Positions 16,600 through 26,502 of a DNA stretch of 64,000 nt are shown in pieces. The stretch is from Deltaproteobacteria bacterium (GTDB lineage Bacteria; Desulfobacterota; Binatia; HRBIN30; CADEER01). The notes beneath the pieces were generated by a model. It worked only from the letters and a program-made list of their open reading frames with translations. It had not been told where the DNA came from and made no database searches. Numbering within the stretch: position 1 is the first letter of the stretch; each line of letters starts with the position of its first letter. The stretch lies in NCBI GenBank assembly GCA_029262455.1, contig JAJCZJ010000031.1, positions 154,460 through 218,459 on the forward strand. Reading direction: 5' to 3'. The position numbers were made by a program, and so were the translations under genes.

Positions 16600-16836
16600 A
16601 AGAACCGCAGCGTAAGATGATAGCGCAGGATGAATCCCCAGTTGCAACCCAGGTAGGGAAGGGCGTTGACTCGCTCGGATTTGGTCAGCCGGATCTCTCC
16701 CGCCGGCGAAGAGCTCGTCATGTCCTCACACAAACCGCACACAGCGGCTTGCTTCGAGCGTTGGGGCGACGGAGCAGGCAATCGATCCTGCCGAAAGCTT
16801 ACACCCTCGACCCTTCTCTCAGTCGGGAGAGTCGGT

Positions 16837-19800
16837 CTAGTTCGCAGCTCGCCGAAAGACCGCAATAGCGTTGTCTCCGAGACTCGCAACGTAGAGATTC
16901 ATCGCATCGGGGCTCACAGCGACGGCTCTGGCCCTAGCCAGGCCATCGACTCCCGGGTCAGTGTCACTGACAACCTCGACGAACTCCAGACGCCCACCGA
17001 GGACACGGCGGAAGACCGCGATCGCATGGTCGAACTCGCCCACGGCGTACACATTCTGCCCATCGGCACTGGCAAGAAGTGAGACCGTGCTGCCGATCGC
17101 GTCGTCCCCTTGTCCTGCAACCTCGACGAAACTTAGGTCGCCCCCCGGCAGGCGCCCGAAGACGGCGACCTCACCAAACTTACCGCCAGCGTAGAGGTAC
17201 TCTCCCCTGTAGCCCATCGTAATGAATGTCGCACTATCCAAGCCCCTCACACGTGGACCGGTGTCTTTTACAACCCCGACAAACCTCAGGCGCCCTGCCT
17301 CGACACGCTGGAAAATCGCAAGCGCATCGTCACCCTCTCCTAAGACATAAACATTCTCACCGTCCGCGGTCAGAACAACGGATCTGGCACCACTCAGGCC
17401 ATCGACACCATCCTCGTCATCTTTGACGGATTGCAAAAATTCCAGCAGGCCGTCATCGATGCGGTTGAAGACGAGGACCGTACTAGCACTGGGGCTCGCG
17501 AGGTACAGATTGTTCCCGTCGGCACTGGCGACGAGAGGGGGATCCCCACCGAACTCAAAACCCGGATCGGTGACCTCTATGAAGTCTACGAATCGTAGTC
17601 GGCCATCGGCTGCCTTCCCGAAGATGGCAATTCCATTCCTGAGCGGACTCGCTACGTACAGATTCTCGCCATCCTGACTCACAACGATGGAGCTAAACCC
17701 GAACAACGTACCCAGATCCAGGTCAATGCCTTTCACAACCTCGACGGTCTCCAGACGACCGTCTTCGGAGCGTCGGAAAACAGCAACGGAATCGTCCAGC
17801 CAGCCGACGACATACACGTACTGTCCATCGGGGGTTACGGCAACCGCACCTGCTCCGAACAACCCGTCTATCGGGTCCTGGAAATCCACCTGGTCGACAC
17901 GATCCAGACGACCGTCTTCACCACGCACAAAGACCACTACCGCATCATCAGAAATCGTCCCCCTAGTATCGCTCGTCACATACACGTTCACATTGTCACC
18001 ACTCGGAGCGAGAGTGGTGTTTCGGGACACGGATAGTTCAGTCTCCACTTCGACGAACTCTAGACGTCCATCCACGGTGCGCGCTAAGACCGCAATCGCA
18101 CCGTCACGACCGCTTCTCACGTACACGTTCCGCCCATCGGTACTCACGCTCACGGAGGTCGCATCGAACCTGCCGTCCACGCCTAATTCCGTGTCTGGCA
18201 CAGCGCCAACAGGGTTCAAGCCACCGCGGCTCAAACGCTCAAAGATCACAATCTCTTTCTGCCGGGGCAACCGCTCGTGCACGGCGTAAACGTTCGACCC
18301 GTCGGGACTAACAGCTAGGGAACTCACATTTTCAGCGCCGCCTACCATCTCGATCCACCGGAGGCGCCCGCCCTCGATGCGCCGGAAGACCGCGATTCGG
18401 CTACCGCTGACATATACGTTGTCCCCGTCAGCGCTTACAGCCGCGAATTTGGCGTCGAACAGGCCGTCCACCCCCTGGTCGCTATCTTTCGTTGCTTCGA
18501 CGAACTCCAAGCGACCATCCTCGACACGCCGGAATACCGTGATGGCGTGATCTCCATCGCTCGTAACGTACACGTTCTCCCCATCAGGGCTGGCGACGAC
18601 AGAGGTCACACCCGCCAAACCATCGACGCCCGTGTCGGTGTGTCTCACGACCTCGACGAATTTTAGACGCCCCCCCTCAACACGCCGAAATACCGCAATC
18701 GCGCCCTCGAGACTCCCGGAGTTTCCGCTCCCCACGTATACGCTCAGTCCGTCGGCGCTCGCGGCGACAGAGTTTACTCCGCTAGTCAATCCACTAACGC
18801 CGTCTTCACCTTCGCTCAGCGTCTGAATCCATTCCAGTTCCTGCCCGCGACGATAGACCGCAATCTGTCGATCGTCAGCCAAGTACACGTCCGAATCGGT
18901 GACCGCGATGGCCTGCGGAGAGAAGAGACCCTGCGCTCTACGAACCTGCACGGGCACCAGCGAGGGAGCGCGACCGATTGCAGCGGTGTGCACTTCCGCG
19001 CTCAACACCTGGCCAGTTCCGCATCTCCCCGTCGAGTGGGCGCCACTGGCGCCGAAACCAGCAACTCCCAACTCATACGATTCTCGCCCCGGCCGATGAA
19101 GAAAGACAACCGCCTCACCGGGATCAAGAAGAAGGCCTCTCGAGAGCTTTAGGTTGCACACCTTCGTCGCCGTCAGCGGCAATACTGCGCCCGTACAGCG
19201 ATCCCCCCCATCAAGGCCCAGCGCAATTGCTTGGCCAAGATCCCCGCAGTTGGCATCTGCGGCAATCGTAGCGCGACATACCGGACCGACCCCTCCACCG
19301 GTCTCGTCGAGAACAAATAGCGGCGTCTCGGTATCACAAGCCCCCGGATCAACACATATCTCCAATTCTCCCGCGTTCGCCCCAAGTCGCAATCTGCCGC
19401 TCCCGTTCGACTCGAAACGCGTCGCGTTATCCCCAAAGGCGTTCGGCCGCAGCAGGCCCGTACGTTGAACGCTTCCGAGCCCGACTAGCTCGTTTGTACC
19501 GACAGCGGCACGAACAACGGTCTCTGCGCCACCTCCCCGTGTCGTTCCGACATCTCCGCAAGTCTCGAGGTTACCCAGCGTACCGGCGAGTGTCGTGATG
19601 GTATAGCTCCCGACATCCGAAGCGACTGCACGGGGCACCGCACGCACGATCTGGTAGACCGTTCCGTCGTCCGACCGGAAGACTTGCTGCTCCAGCTCGA
19701 CGCCGACGACCTCGAGCGACGTCGCGATCGCCAGGGCACCTCCCGAATCGACCGCAGCCACCACGAACACATCACCGTCCGCCACCAACGGGACCGCCAG

Positions 19801-20781
19801 TGGCGTGGTTGCATTGCAGGTGATCGACTCCTGCGCGGCTAGCCCCGAGATGTCGCACGCGGAAGAGGTATTTCCCAAGCGGCCCGAGAGCGTCCCGTCG
19901 CGGCTGTAGAAGAACTCCACCCGAAGCGGTCCAGACTCACCGTCTCCCTGGTTTTGAATGACCGCCGAGGCCACAACCGACGTACCGGCATTCGCTGGCG
20001 GCACGGGTGCTACGCTTTTGACCACCAGGTCGGGCTTGCGTCTGTGAATCAACAGCTCGAACGCGCCTCCCTCGGGATCGGTTCCGTCAACGGTGATCGC
20101 GATGCGCTGGCCGCGGACGAGTTTAACGACTACTTGCGCCGCGCGTTCCCCGTTCGCATCATCCCCGCACGCTCGTTCGGGGGCTCCGCTGCTTGCAACC
20201 TGCTCCAGCAGCTCATTCCGACAGGTCTCCCGCCGAACAGTCAGCACCGGACTGAACTCCGCGTTCTTCACCGCGATGTCGTAGACTCCGGCCTCGGGCG
20301 CCTCGTACTCGAACCCTCGGTCTGGTGAATCATTGCCACCACCCCAGCCGCACGGCGCCTCTCCCATTCGGTTGGCCGCATCGTTCCCGCTCGTGCTGTG
20401 CGGAAGTCTGATGTCGTCAAGGCCTTCGAGAGCTTGCGCCTCGCACGGCTGGTCCAAGCCCGGACTCGGCGTCGGAATCTCCACGGGCCTCGGGGTCAGC
20501 GTTGGGGTAGGTGTCTCCGAAGCCGGGCGCGGTGTCACCAAACCGAGCGCAGCTCGCACTCCATCGATCAGCTCGTTGACTCCCACCCTTCCGTTGCCGT
20601 CGACGTCCGCCGCCGCGCAGGTCTCCACTTCCGCTCTATTGAGAGCGATTCTGACCGCCGCGATCAGCTCTGCGATCCGTACCACTCCATCGCCGTCACA
20701 ATCCCCCGCGAGACCCTGCCCAAACGATGACGTTCCCACCGATATTGATATCGCTAGAATGATGGCGAGTGCCCGGGCCAT
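16837..20781 (-). CDS. Large secreted dockerin-like protein with a 14-repeat beta-propeller region
   Basis: A 1314-residue protein with signal peptide (MARALAIILAISISVGTSSF). Directly after it come two calcium loops, GDCDGDGVVRIAEL and DVDGNGRVGVNEL, forming a dockerin-like pair, then a Thr/Pro linker. Residues about 130-600 include a pre-peptidase-like C-terminal domain and a CARDB-type segment (VASAVIQNQGDGESGPLRV). From about 620 to the end, roughly 50-residue repeats of the form SPDGxNVYV...DxAIAVFRR...GRLEFVEV occur about 14 times, enough for two seven-bladed propellers of the lactonase/YncE type. Likely a surface or extracellular binding protein. Confidence 0.8.
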   Translation of the reverse strand: MARALAIILAISISVGTSSFGQGLAGDCDGDGVVRIAELIAAVRIALNRAEVETCAAADVDGNGRVGVNELIDGVRAALGLVTPRPASETPTPTLTPRPVEIPTPSPGLDQPCEAQALEGLDDIRLPHSTSGNDAANRMGEAPCGWGGGNDSPDRGFEYEAPEAGVYDIAVKNAEFSPVLTVRRETCRNELLEQVASSGAPERACGDDANGERAAQVVVKLVRGQRIAITVDGTDPEGGAFELLIHRRKPDLVVKSVAPVPPANAGTSVVASAVIQNQGDGESGPLRVEFFYSRDGTLSGRLGNTSSACDISGLAAQESITCNATTPLAVPLVADGDVFVVAAVDSGGALAIATSLEVVGVELEQQVFRSDDGTVYQIVRAVPRAVASDVGSYTITTLAGTLGNLETCGDVGTTRGGGAETVVRAAVGTNELVGLGSVQRTGLLRPNAFGDNATRFESNGSGRLRLGANAGELEICVDPGACDTETPLFVLDETGGGVGPVCRATIAADANCGDLGQAIALGLDGGDRCTGAVLPLTATKVCNLKLSRGLLLDPGEAVVFLHRPGRESYELGVAGFGASGAHSTGRCGTGQVLSAEVHTAAIGRAPSLVPVQVRRAQGLFSPQAIAVTDSDVYLADDRQIAVYRRGQELEWIQTLSEGEDGVSGLTSGVNSVAASADGLSVYVGSGNSGSLEGAIAVFRRVEGGRLKFVEVVRHTDTGVDGLAGVTSVVASPDGENVYVTSDGDHAITVFRRVEDGRLEFVEATKDSDQGVDGLFDAKFAAVSADGDNVYVSGSRIAVFRRIEGGRLRWIEMVGGAENVSSLAVSPDGSNVYAVHERLPRQKEIVIFERLSRGGLNPVGAVPDTELGVDGRFDATSVSVSTDGRNVYVRSGRDGAIAVLARTVDGRLEFVEVETELSVSRNTTLAPSGDNVNVYVTSDTRGTISDDAVVVFVRGEDGRLDRVDQVDFQDPIDGLFGAGAVAVTPDGQYVYVVGWLDDSVAVFRRSEDGRLETVEVVKGIDLDLGTLFGFSSIVVSQDGENLYVASPLRNGIAIFGKAADGRLRFVDFIEVTDPGFEFGGDPPLVASADGNNLYLASPSASTVLVFNRIDDGLLEFLQSVKDDEDGVDGLSGARSVVLTADGENVYVLGEGDDALAIFQRVEAGRLRFVGVVKDTGPRVRGLDSATFITMGYRGEYLYAGGKFGEVAVFGRLPGGDLSFVEVAGQGDDAIGSTVSLLASADGQNVYAVGEFDHAIAVFRRVLGGRLEFVEVVSDTDPGVDGLARARAVAVSPDAMNLYVASLGDNAIAVFRRAAN

Positions 20782-20977
20782 GGGGGATTCCCTTCTCTCG
20801 CGAATACCCGGTTGCCGCAAGGGCCTCCCTCTGTTCGTAGACTAGACTCGGTGTGCTCGGCGTGGCATAGGCCTGAATACGATGTCACCGCGGCAGCGAA
20901 AAGTGACGATCCACCGGAGTATGGTGACCGGCCGTCGTCTAGCGGAGAGCATCCCTTGTTACCGAAGGGGAGGTGGG

Positions 20978-22312
20978 GTGCGGATCTGGCCGGTTACTTT
21001 GCAGTTTTTTTTCGCAGGGTTATTGTCTCTGGCGGCAGACGCACACGCGCAGGGCCCCCCCAATCAATTCGGCCTGCAGGACCGCGCCAATGCCGCGCGG
21101 CGCATGATCGTTTTGGCGGTCCAGCAAGGCATTTCTTCCCTGCCGCCTGCTGCGGCGCAGTCGTTCTCGTATGAGTATGACGCAGACAGCGATGGTTTGA
21201 GGCGTAGCCAACAGCCTGGGCCGACCGTCTTGCGGTCACCGCGAACCCTTAGGCAGGGTAAGCTGGTCGTGCGTGCGAACGTCTCGTACTTCGAGCTTTC
21301 CGATACCTTCGGAGCAATCGACTACCTAGTCGAATTCGAAGAGCCCTTTGAGGATGGGTCGCAACCGACACTCGTTGCCGGTTTCGGGCTCGGTGTCGGA
21401 GCAAATGTGACCCTCATCAATCTGGCGACCAGCTTCGGAATCATGCGGGGATCTGAGCTCAGCTTGCACGTACCGATTGTGATCGTTCAGGCCCGGGCGT
21501 CCCAGCTGAGCAGTGTCATCTTAGCGAACGCCGATAGCCCGGTGGGCACAGTGCAGGCGGCGGGCCCATTTTTGCCCAACCCGCTCAGCGGGGATTCCGA
21601 TACTCGGGCAGCCCAAGTCACGCAGCTCCGTACCGCGTTTTCGAACAGCCTTGCCCCACCCTATGGGGACTGTAGCGATGGTCCGGACAGGTGCCTCACA
21701 TTTCGCAGCGATCCTGTCGGTACCTTGGATGTCGATTTCCCCGACGGAACTCAACTGGGTATCGGCAGGATCGGCCTGGCTGGGAAATCCAGGATCTTCG
21801 AAAGTCCGCACTTCCAGCTCGCGCTGGCCGCAGAACTGTTGCTGCCGAGTCCCAACGAAGATCGGTTTGCTGGAACCGACAGCTTCGCCGTACAACCTCT
21901 GCTGATCGGCCAATGGCGGATTCCCGTCGATCTACTGGCCCATCTGCTGTTCGATGTCGGGTACGAGCATGATTTCTCTGAGGCTGAACTCCGTCGCGCT
22001 GTTTGGCACGTGGGTGCGGCGATCCCGTTCCGGCAGGTGAGTTTCGACGTGGGTTTGGCGGGGTCGCATTTCGATCGGGCGGTTCGTTGGTCTCCAAACG
22101 AGACTCGCGGCGTCGGGCCGGGAGGCTTACCGGTCAAGCTGACTGCCCTCGAGGGGACCTCACTTGGCAAGAGCTTCATCGATCTCATCGCAGGGACGAA
22201 AGTTGAATTGGTCGACCAGTTGTTGTTGGCCGGAGCCGTGACAGTGCCGCTGAGCTCCGACGGGCTACGCCCAGCAGCTTTCGGCACCATCGCATTGGAG
22301 TACTCTTTTTAG
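20978..22312 (+). CDS. Porin-like outer-membrane beta-barrel protein
   Basis: The GTG at 20978 is preceded closely by GGAGGT and opens a signal peptide (VRIWPVTLQFFFAGLLSL) ending ADAHA before QGPP. This gives 444 residues; longer in-frame starts back to 20882 would place a charged leader before it. The mature protein shows repeated amphipathic strands and ends LEYSF, the terminal phenylalanine recognised by the Bam machinery. No specific transporter family is recognised. It is divergent from the propeller protein and 55 bases before another secreted protein gene. Confidence 0.7.
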   Translation: MRIWPVTLQFFFAGLLSLAADAHAQGPPNQFGLQDRANAARRMIVLAVQQGISSLPPAAAQSFSYEYDADSDGLRRSQQPGPTVLRSPRTLRQGKLVVRANVSYFELSDTFGAIDYLVEFEEPFEDGSQPTLVAGFGLGVGANVTLINLATSFGIMRGSELSLHVPIVIVQARASQLSSVILANADSPVGTVQAAGPFLPNPLSGDSDTRAAQVTQLRTAFSNSLAPPYGDCSDGPDRCLTFRSDPVGTLDVDFPDGTQLGIGRIGLAGKSRIFESPHFQLALAAELLLPSPNEDRFAGTDSFAVQPLLIGQWRIPVDLLAHLLFDVGYEHDFSEAELRRAVWHVGAAIPFRQVSFDVGLAGSHFDRAVRWSPNETRGVGPGGLPVKLTALEGTSLGKSFIDLIAGTKVELVDQLLLAGAVTVPLSSDGLRPAAFGTIALEYSF

Positions 22313-22367
22313 GTCGACCTGTAGACAAGAAGTGCCCAGAAAATCGGGGCAACTTCGGGACAAACTG

Positions 22368-24563
22368 ATGATTCGCTTGAAGAAGACAGTGTGTACTGGT
22401 GGGATCCTGGCTCTGTTGGTGGCTCCCGTGCAGCCTGCGCGGAGTTCTTCGCAGAACCTCAGTGCGGGTATTGTAGGCGACTGCGATGGGGATGGGCGGG
22501 TCCGCATCAACGACATCATTGCCGCGGTGGCAATCGCGTTGAGGATGAGCGTTCTTTCAGTTTGCCCATCGGCTGACCTAAACGGGGACGGCGTAATCGA
22601 TATAAGCGAACTCGTAACGATGGTTCGTAACTCACTCGGTCGGCTTCCCGGGACGCCGACTCGAACGCCGGCACCGACTCCTCGAGTGGATGGAAGCGGG
22701 ACGATCGAAGGTGCGGCGGAGGTCGCGCTGGACAACCAAGACGCCATCGGAATCATGGAGTTCGGCTGCATTCGGAATAACGCATGTCAGGGTGACAGGG
22801 GCCGGTTAGGACTCGCGTTGCGCCGCGTCTCACTGAGTTCGATGCGGGAAGATGCGTCGTCCTCTGGTACCACCGGATCGGAGTCCTGCTCTCAGGGGGG
22901 CGAAATCCAAGAAGCGTGCATCGTCAGCGGGAGCACGAGCACACTGACGATCGAGTACCGAGACTGCCGGGAAGAGACTGTGTCCGGCAACCTGGTCTTA
23001 CGTCGGGGCACCGCAATTCAAACAGTGAGCAACCGTGGGTTCTGTGTAAGTCGAGAAGTCTCCGCGACCGAGGATACTGTCGTTCTCCAGTTGCGGGATT
23101 TCGGCCTGGAGGAGATCCTCGATGGAGAGCCTGTGCTGATCGTAGGTGCGGAACTAACTGATCGCTTCACCCCTTCCGGAGAGATCGGCTGCGCGGGGGA
23201 GGCTGAGGGACTTCAGGTCGTCGATGGGATTTTTTCGGTCGATTGTTCTGCCGAGGCAGATTCGATTCGCTGCCCGCGGGGCGAAACCGAGCTGTCGCTA
23301 TTGGCGACTCAACTTTCTCTGGAGCGAACGTCCGGCGGATTCCCTTGCGAGCGTGGTGTTTTGGCGAACGGAAGTCTGGGGATCGAGGACGGCATCGACG
23401 ACGTTGGCTACGTCGAAGAGTTCGATGGCTTCCTGCTCACTGAAGCGGAGGATGACGACAACGTCCGCAGATATACGCACACCGGCCTCGTCATTGTGGA
23501 TTGCTTGGGCCCCCTGGATTATCGCACCATCATCGACATGCCCGCGACCCAGTCCGGGGCCATTCTGGTACCAGAGAATGCGATCTGCCCTTCCGGCGGT
23601 GTCCTGGAGGTTACCAGACCCGCATTCTTCGACGGAGCTGGCGTCGGTGCCGATACGAGTGGGCAAGGTACCGTACAGCCGACGGGATTGTTTCAGAGTC
23701 TGCTTCGCGGACTGAGGGGTCCGGTCTACCAAGTGCTCCGGAACGTCGACACTGCGGTGGACTTTGGTTCTGACGCCGTCCAGGTCACCACCCTCGTGGG
23801 TGCTGCGGATGGCTCCGTCGCCGCGTGCGAAAATATCGCCGGCGCGACATCCGACCCGCAAGCTGTCGTGGCCGCAGAGGTTGGGAAATCGTTTCCGCTC
23901 ACCAGAGTTTTCAAGTCTGGGTTGATTCCCTTTGATTCGCTGCCTTGCTTCAATCGAAACGCTCGCGCTGGAGACGGGCGTGTTTGTTTAGGGCCAGAAT
24001 GCAACCCCGGCGACTGCACGTGCCCGCCAGGAGAAGAGTGCCGAGAGTTTTCGCTTCAGCAAGGGGCTCCGATCGTGGAAGCGACGGAAGGCATTCCAGC
24101 GGCGGAGTTGGTGTCATCGCTTCCCGAGCTGAATGATCCGTGCAGCGGGTTTCGAGAACGATCGACGTATCGGTTCGGCAATACCGGCCCGACGACAGAG
24201 ATTCGGCAGTGCAGCGCGCTGCCGCCAGCTCCGGTGGGAGACGGGTTCCGACTCGAGAATGGATCTAGCGTGATCTTTGCGTACGACACGCCTCTGGCGA
24301 GCTTGTTCAACGCTGGAGCTGGCGGCTTCCCGGTCGATTTGGATCGACAGAATCTACTCCGCTGCGACGGACCGAACAGCGTACTGCATATTGGACGAGC
24401 CGCTCTCGATTCTGTTCCGGCGCCCCTCATCCAATTCAGCATGGGGGGCGGTGTTCTATTCGATTTTGATGCAGACGGTATTGCCGACAGGACTGTGCCT
24501 AGCTGCCGCGACCTTAGCGCCTTGTCTCAGTGTAAGCGCAACGATCTATCCCGTAACCACTGA
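22368..24563 (+). CDS. Secreted dockerin-like protein of unknown function
   Basis: A 731-residue protein with signal peptide (MIRLKKTVCTGGILALLVAP). The dockerin-like pair follows directly: VGDCDGDGRVRINDI and DLNGDGVIDISELV, then a TPTRTPAPTP linker. The remaining 600 residues are cysteine-rich (for example CNPGDCTCPPGEECREF) and show no catalytic motif I recognise. The start at 22368 was chosen because the signal peptide begins there. It follows the porin-like gene on the same strand and may share its transcript. The N-terminal module is the same as in the large propeller protein at 16837. Confidence 0.7.
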   Translation: MIRLKKTVCTGGILALLVAPVQPARSSSQNLSAGIVGDCDGDGRVRINDIIAAVAIALRMSVLSVCPSADLNGDGVIDISELVTMVRNSLGRLPGTPTRTPAPTPRVDGSGTIEGAAEVALDNQDAIGIMEFGCIRNNACQGDRGRLGLALRRVSLSSMREDASSSGTTGSESCSQGGEIQEACIVSGSTSTLTIEYRDCREETVSGNLVLRRGTAIQTVSNRGFCVSREVSATEDTVVLQLRDFGLEEILDGEPVLIVGAELTDRFTPSGEIGCAGEAEGLQVVDGIFSVDCSAEADSIRCPRGETELSLLATQLSLERTSGGFPCERGVLANGSLGIEDGIDDVGYVEEFDGFLLTEAEDDDNVRRYTHTGLVIVDCLGPLDYRTIIDMPATQSGAILVPENAICPSGGVLEVTRPAFFDGAGVGADTSGQGTVQPTGLFQSLLRGLRGPVYQVLRNVDTAVDFGSDAVQVTTLVGAADGSVAACENIAGATSDPQAVVAAEVGKSFPLTRVFKSGLIPFDSLPCFNRNARAGDGRVCLGPECNPGDCTCPPGEECREFSLQQGAPIVEATEGIPAAELVSSLPELNDPCSGFRERSTYRFGNTGPTTEIRQCSALPPAPVGDGFRLENGSSVIFAYDTPLASLFNAGAGGFPVDLDRQNLLRCDGPNSVLHIGRAALDSVPAPLIQFSMGGGVLFDFDADGIADRTVPSCRDLSALSQCKRNDLSRNH

Positions 24564-24767
24564 CCTGCATGTAGGGCTTCAGCGCACCACTCACTGGAGC
24601 TCGAATGGTCAAGCAACGCTGGTTTTGTGTTTAGTCGGGACTGTATCGCCCGGTCGCTGGACTGCGACACCTCGCGTTGGCAACATGGCTCTACCGATGC
24701 CGGTCTTTCTAGGGTGCCGGACCAATCACGAGATTCGGATTGACAAGCGGCCGACAAGATTGAAGTT

Positions 24768-25667
24768 CTACGGACTGGATCCCTGGAGCCGAAACTTGAA
24801 GCGAGTCCTCGCGACTCTGGCCACCCTCAGGGTTACATCGTAGGATCCTGGTTGCAGCCACATGTTGGGCAATTGCAGGTCGATGTGATCGGTGCCGGTT
24901 GCGATGTCTGGAAAAAGTTCGCGTAGCTCTCGGCGTCCTCCCTCTTGCGCGACGGTGATCTCCGCTGTGGGGCTTTTCGGGAGGTCCGCAGGGAGCGGGA
25001 CGCGCAAGGTGATGCCTGCTTGGTTCTGGGGCGGCCCTTTGACCTCGACCTGCTGATCGGGTTTCAGGAGCACGATCGACCATTCCGGTGAGGGGATACC
25101 CCTTGGCCGGGTTCGCAGTGTTTTCGCGCGCGGGTCGGGCGTGGCAACGCCGGCGGGTGTTGACGCAGAAGTTCCAGTCCACCGGATGAGGTTGGGGGTC
25201 AACGCGAGTAGCAGGAGGGCGTAGGCAAATGCTGGGTGGAGCGCCAATCCCTTTATGGGTGACAGAACTCGGCGGACGGTTTCGCGCCAGCTTACGCTGT
25301 CTTCGCGCTTTGCCTCGGCCGCGGCGTGTTCATCCGCGGCGGACGGATTTACGGACGGATTCATGCGCCGGAGAGCCGTGATCTCATCGGCGCAGGAGTG
25401 GCATTGCGCGAGATGAGTTTCGACCGATGTGCGCTCGGCTTTGGTCAGGCTCCCAGACTGTTCTTCAAAACGCAGGAGCAGCTCGGGTTCGGGGTGCTCG
25501 TCCAACTCGGGTCCAAGCAAGAGTTCTTCGAGCCGTGAATGTTCGCGGACCTCGGTCGCACATTCTTTGCAAGTCGGGAAGTGCCGGCGAAAGTCGTTCC
25601 ACCGTTCACCCGTTGGGGCCGCCAGGTACTCCTCGAGATCAATCTCGTATGCGCGTCGACATGCCAT
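24768..25667 (-). CDS. Membrane anti-sigma factor with two zinc-finger motifs
   Basis: A 299-residue protein lying 23 bases after an ECF sigma gene. Two zinc-binding anti-sigma motifs are visible: HFPTCKEC near residue 29 and HLAQCHSC near residue 86. One membrane helix (about residues 144-165, AFAYALLLLALTP) separates this cytoplasmic part from a periplasmic domain of about 130 residues of beta-rich sequence. It should hold the neighbouring sigma factor inactive until an envelope signal is sensed. The doubled zinc-finger region is less common than a single one. Confidence 0.85.
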   Translation of the reverse strand: MACRRAYEIDLEEYLAAPTGERWNDFRRHFPTCKECATEVREHSRLEELLLGPELDEHPEPELLLRFEEQSGSLTKAERTSVETHLAQCHSCADEITALRRMNPSVNPSAADEHAAAEAKREDSVSWRETVRRVLSPIKGLALHPAFAYALLLLALTPNLIRWTGTSASTPAGVATPDPRAKTLRTRPRGIPSPEWSIVLLKPDQQVEVKGPPQNQAGITLRVPLPADLPKSPTAEITVAQEGGRRELRELFPDIATGTDHIDLQLPNMWLQPGSYDVTLRVARVARTRFKFRLQGSSP

Positions 25668-25690
25668 CTCTTGCTTTCGAGTCTGATCGC

Positions 25691-26278
25691 TCAGACGATT
25701 GCCTCCGCTTCTGAAAACCGGCGTCGCAGGAGGATGAGCGCATTGCGCAGCTCGCGCTTCAGTGTTCCCAGGGGAATCTCCAGATCATCGCTCGCCTGTT
25801 GGTACGTTTTCCCCTCGCGATAGAGTCCGACCAGGATCCGTTGTTGTTTTGTCGGCAAATTGCTTACCGCACCCCACAGTTCCTGTCGCAACTCATCGTC
25901 GATACCAGGGTTGGCGAAGAGCTTTAAATGGCGGTCCGCGATCTCTGTCCAGGAAATCGTCTCGTTCTCATGATAGCGCATGCGGCGCTTCAACCGGTCG
26001 GCGAATTTGTTTCGGGTAACGGCACGCGCATAGCCGAGGATCGCGTCGGTGTCGCGCAGTCGACCCTGACGAACAGCGTCGACGATGGCCATGACCACCT
26101 CTTGCCGAAGATCATCCCACTCGTGCTCGAAATCGTAAGCCCGGAGTCGCCGAAGGAACGCCGACACGAGTCGGTTGATTTTCAAGAAGGCCAGGCGGTC
26201 GCCATCCGCCAGCTGTTTGGCGATCGCAAACCAATCCTCCGATTGTTTCGGCGACGGTCGGATGGCCGTGGGTACCAT
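25691..26278 (-). CDS. ECF-type RNA polymerase sigma factor
   Basis: A 195-residue protein with sigma region 2 (AYDFEHEWDDLRQEVVMAIV ... YARAVTRNKFADRLKRR) and region 4 (NLPTKQQRILVGLYREGKTY followed by the helix-turn-helix QQASDDLEIPLGTLKREL). GAGG lies just upstream of the ATG at 26278. Paired with the downstream anti-sigma factor, it would drive an envelope-stress or surface-protein regulon. Which genes it controls cannot be told from the sequence. Confidence 0.88.
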   Translation of the reverse strand: MVPTAIRPSPKQSEDWFAIAKQLADGDRLAFLKINRLVSAFLRRLRAYDFEHEWDDLRQEVVMAIVDAVRQGRLRDTDAILGYARAVTRNKFADRLKRRMRYHENETISWTEIADRHLKLFANPGIDDELRQELWGAVSNLPTKQQRILVGLYREGKTYQQASDDLEIPLGTLKRELRNALILLRRRFSEAEAIV

Positions 26279-26502
26279 GAACGCCTCAAGTCACTCGATT
26301 CCAGGTCAGCGGTGCCAACTGGGTTGATGCCTTGTGGCCCCGGTATGAGCGATTCATTCAAGTTGGGAAGATCATACCTCCTCCTTTCTTGCAACGATTG
26401 TCCCATCTCCCGCAGGCAGCCGGGCCTCGCCTAGCAGCCCATTGAAAACAGAACACGCCGGTCCGGTCGCCAACACATCTCGTTGGTGTCGGTCGCGAGT
26501 TC

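Noticed and set aside
16837..18900. Repetitive DNA, first thought to be a repeat array
   Set aside because: The repeats are about 150 bases long and divergent, coding for the propeller blades of the large secreted protein, so they are explained by the gene.
24277..24843. Plus-strand frame running past the dockerin-like gene end
   Set aside because: Most of it lies out of frame inside the secreted protein gene, and the extension beyond 24563 has no supporting feature.
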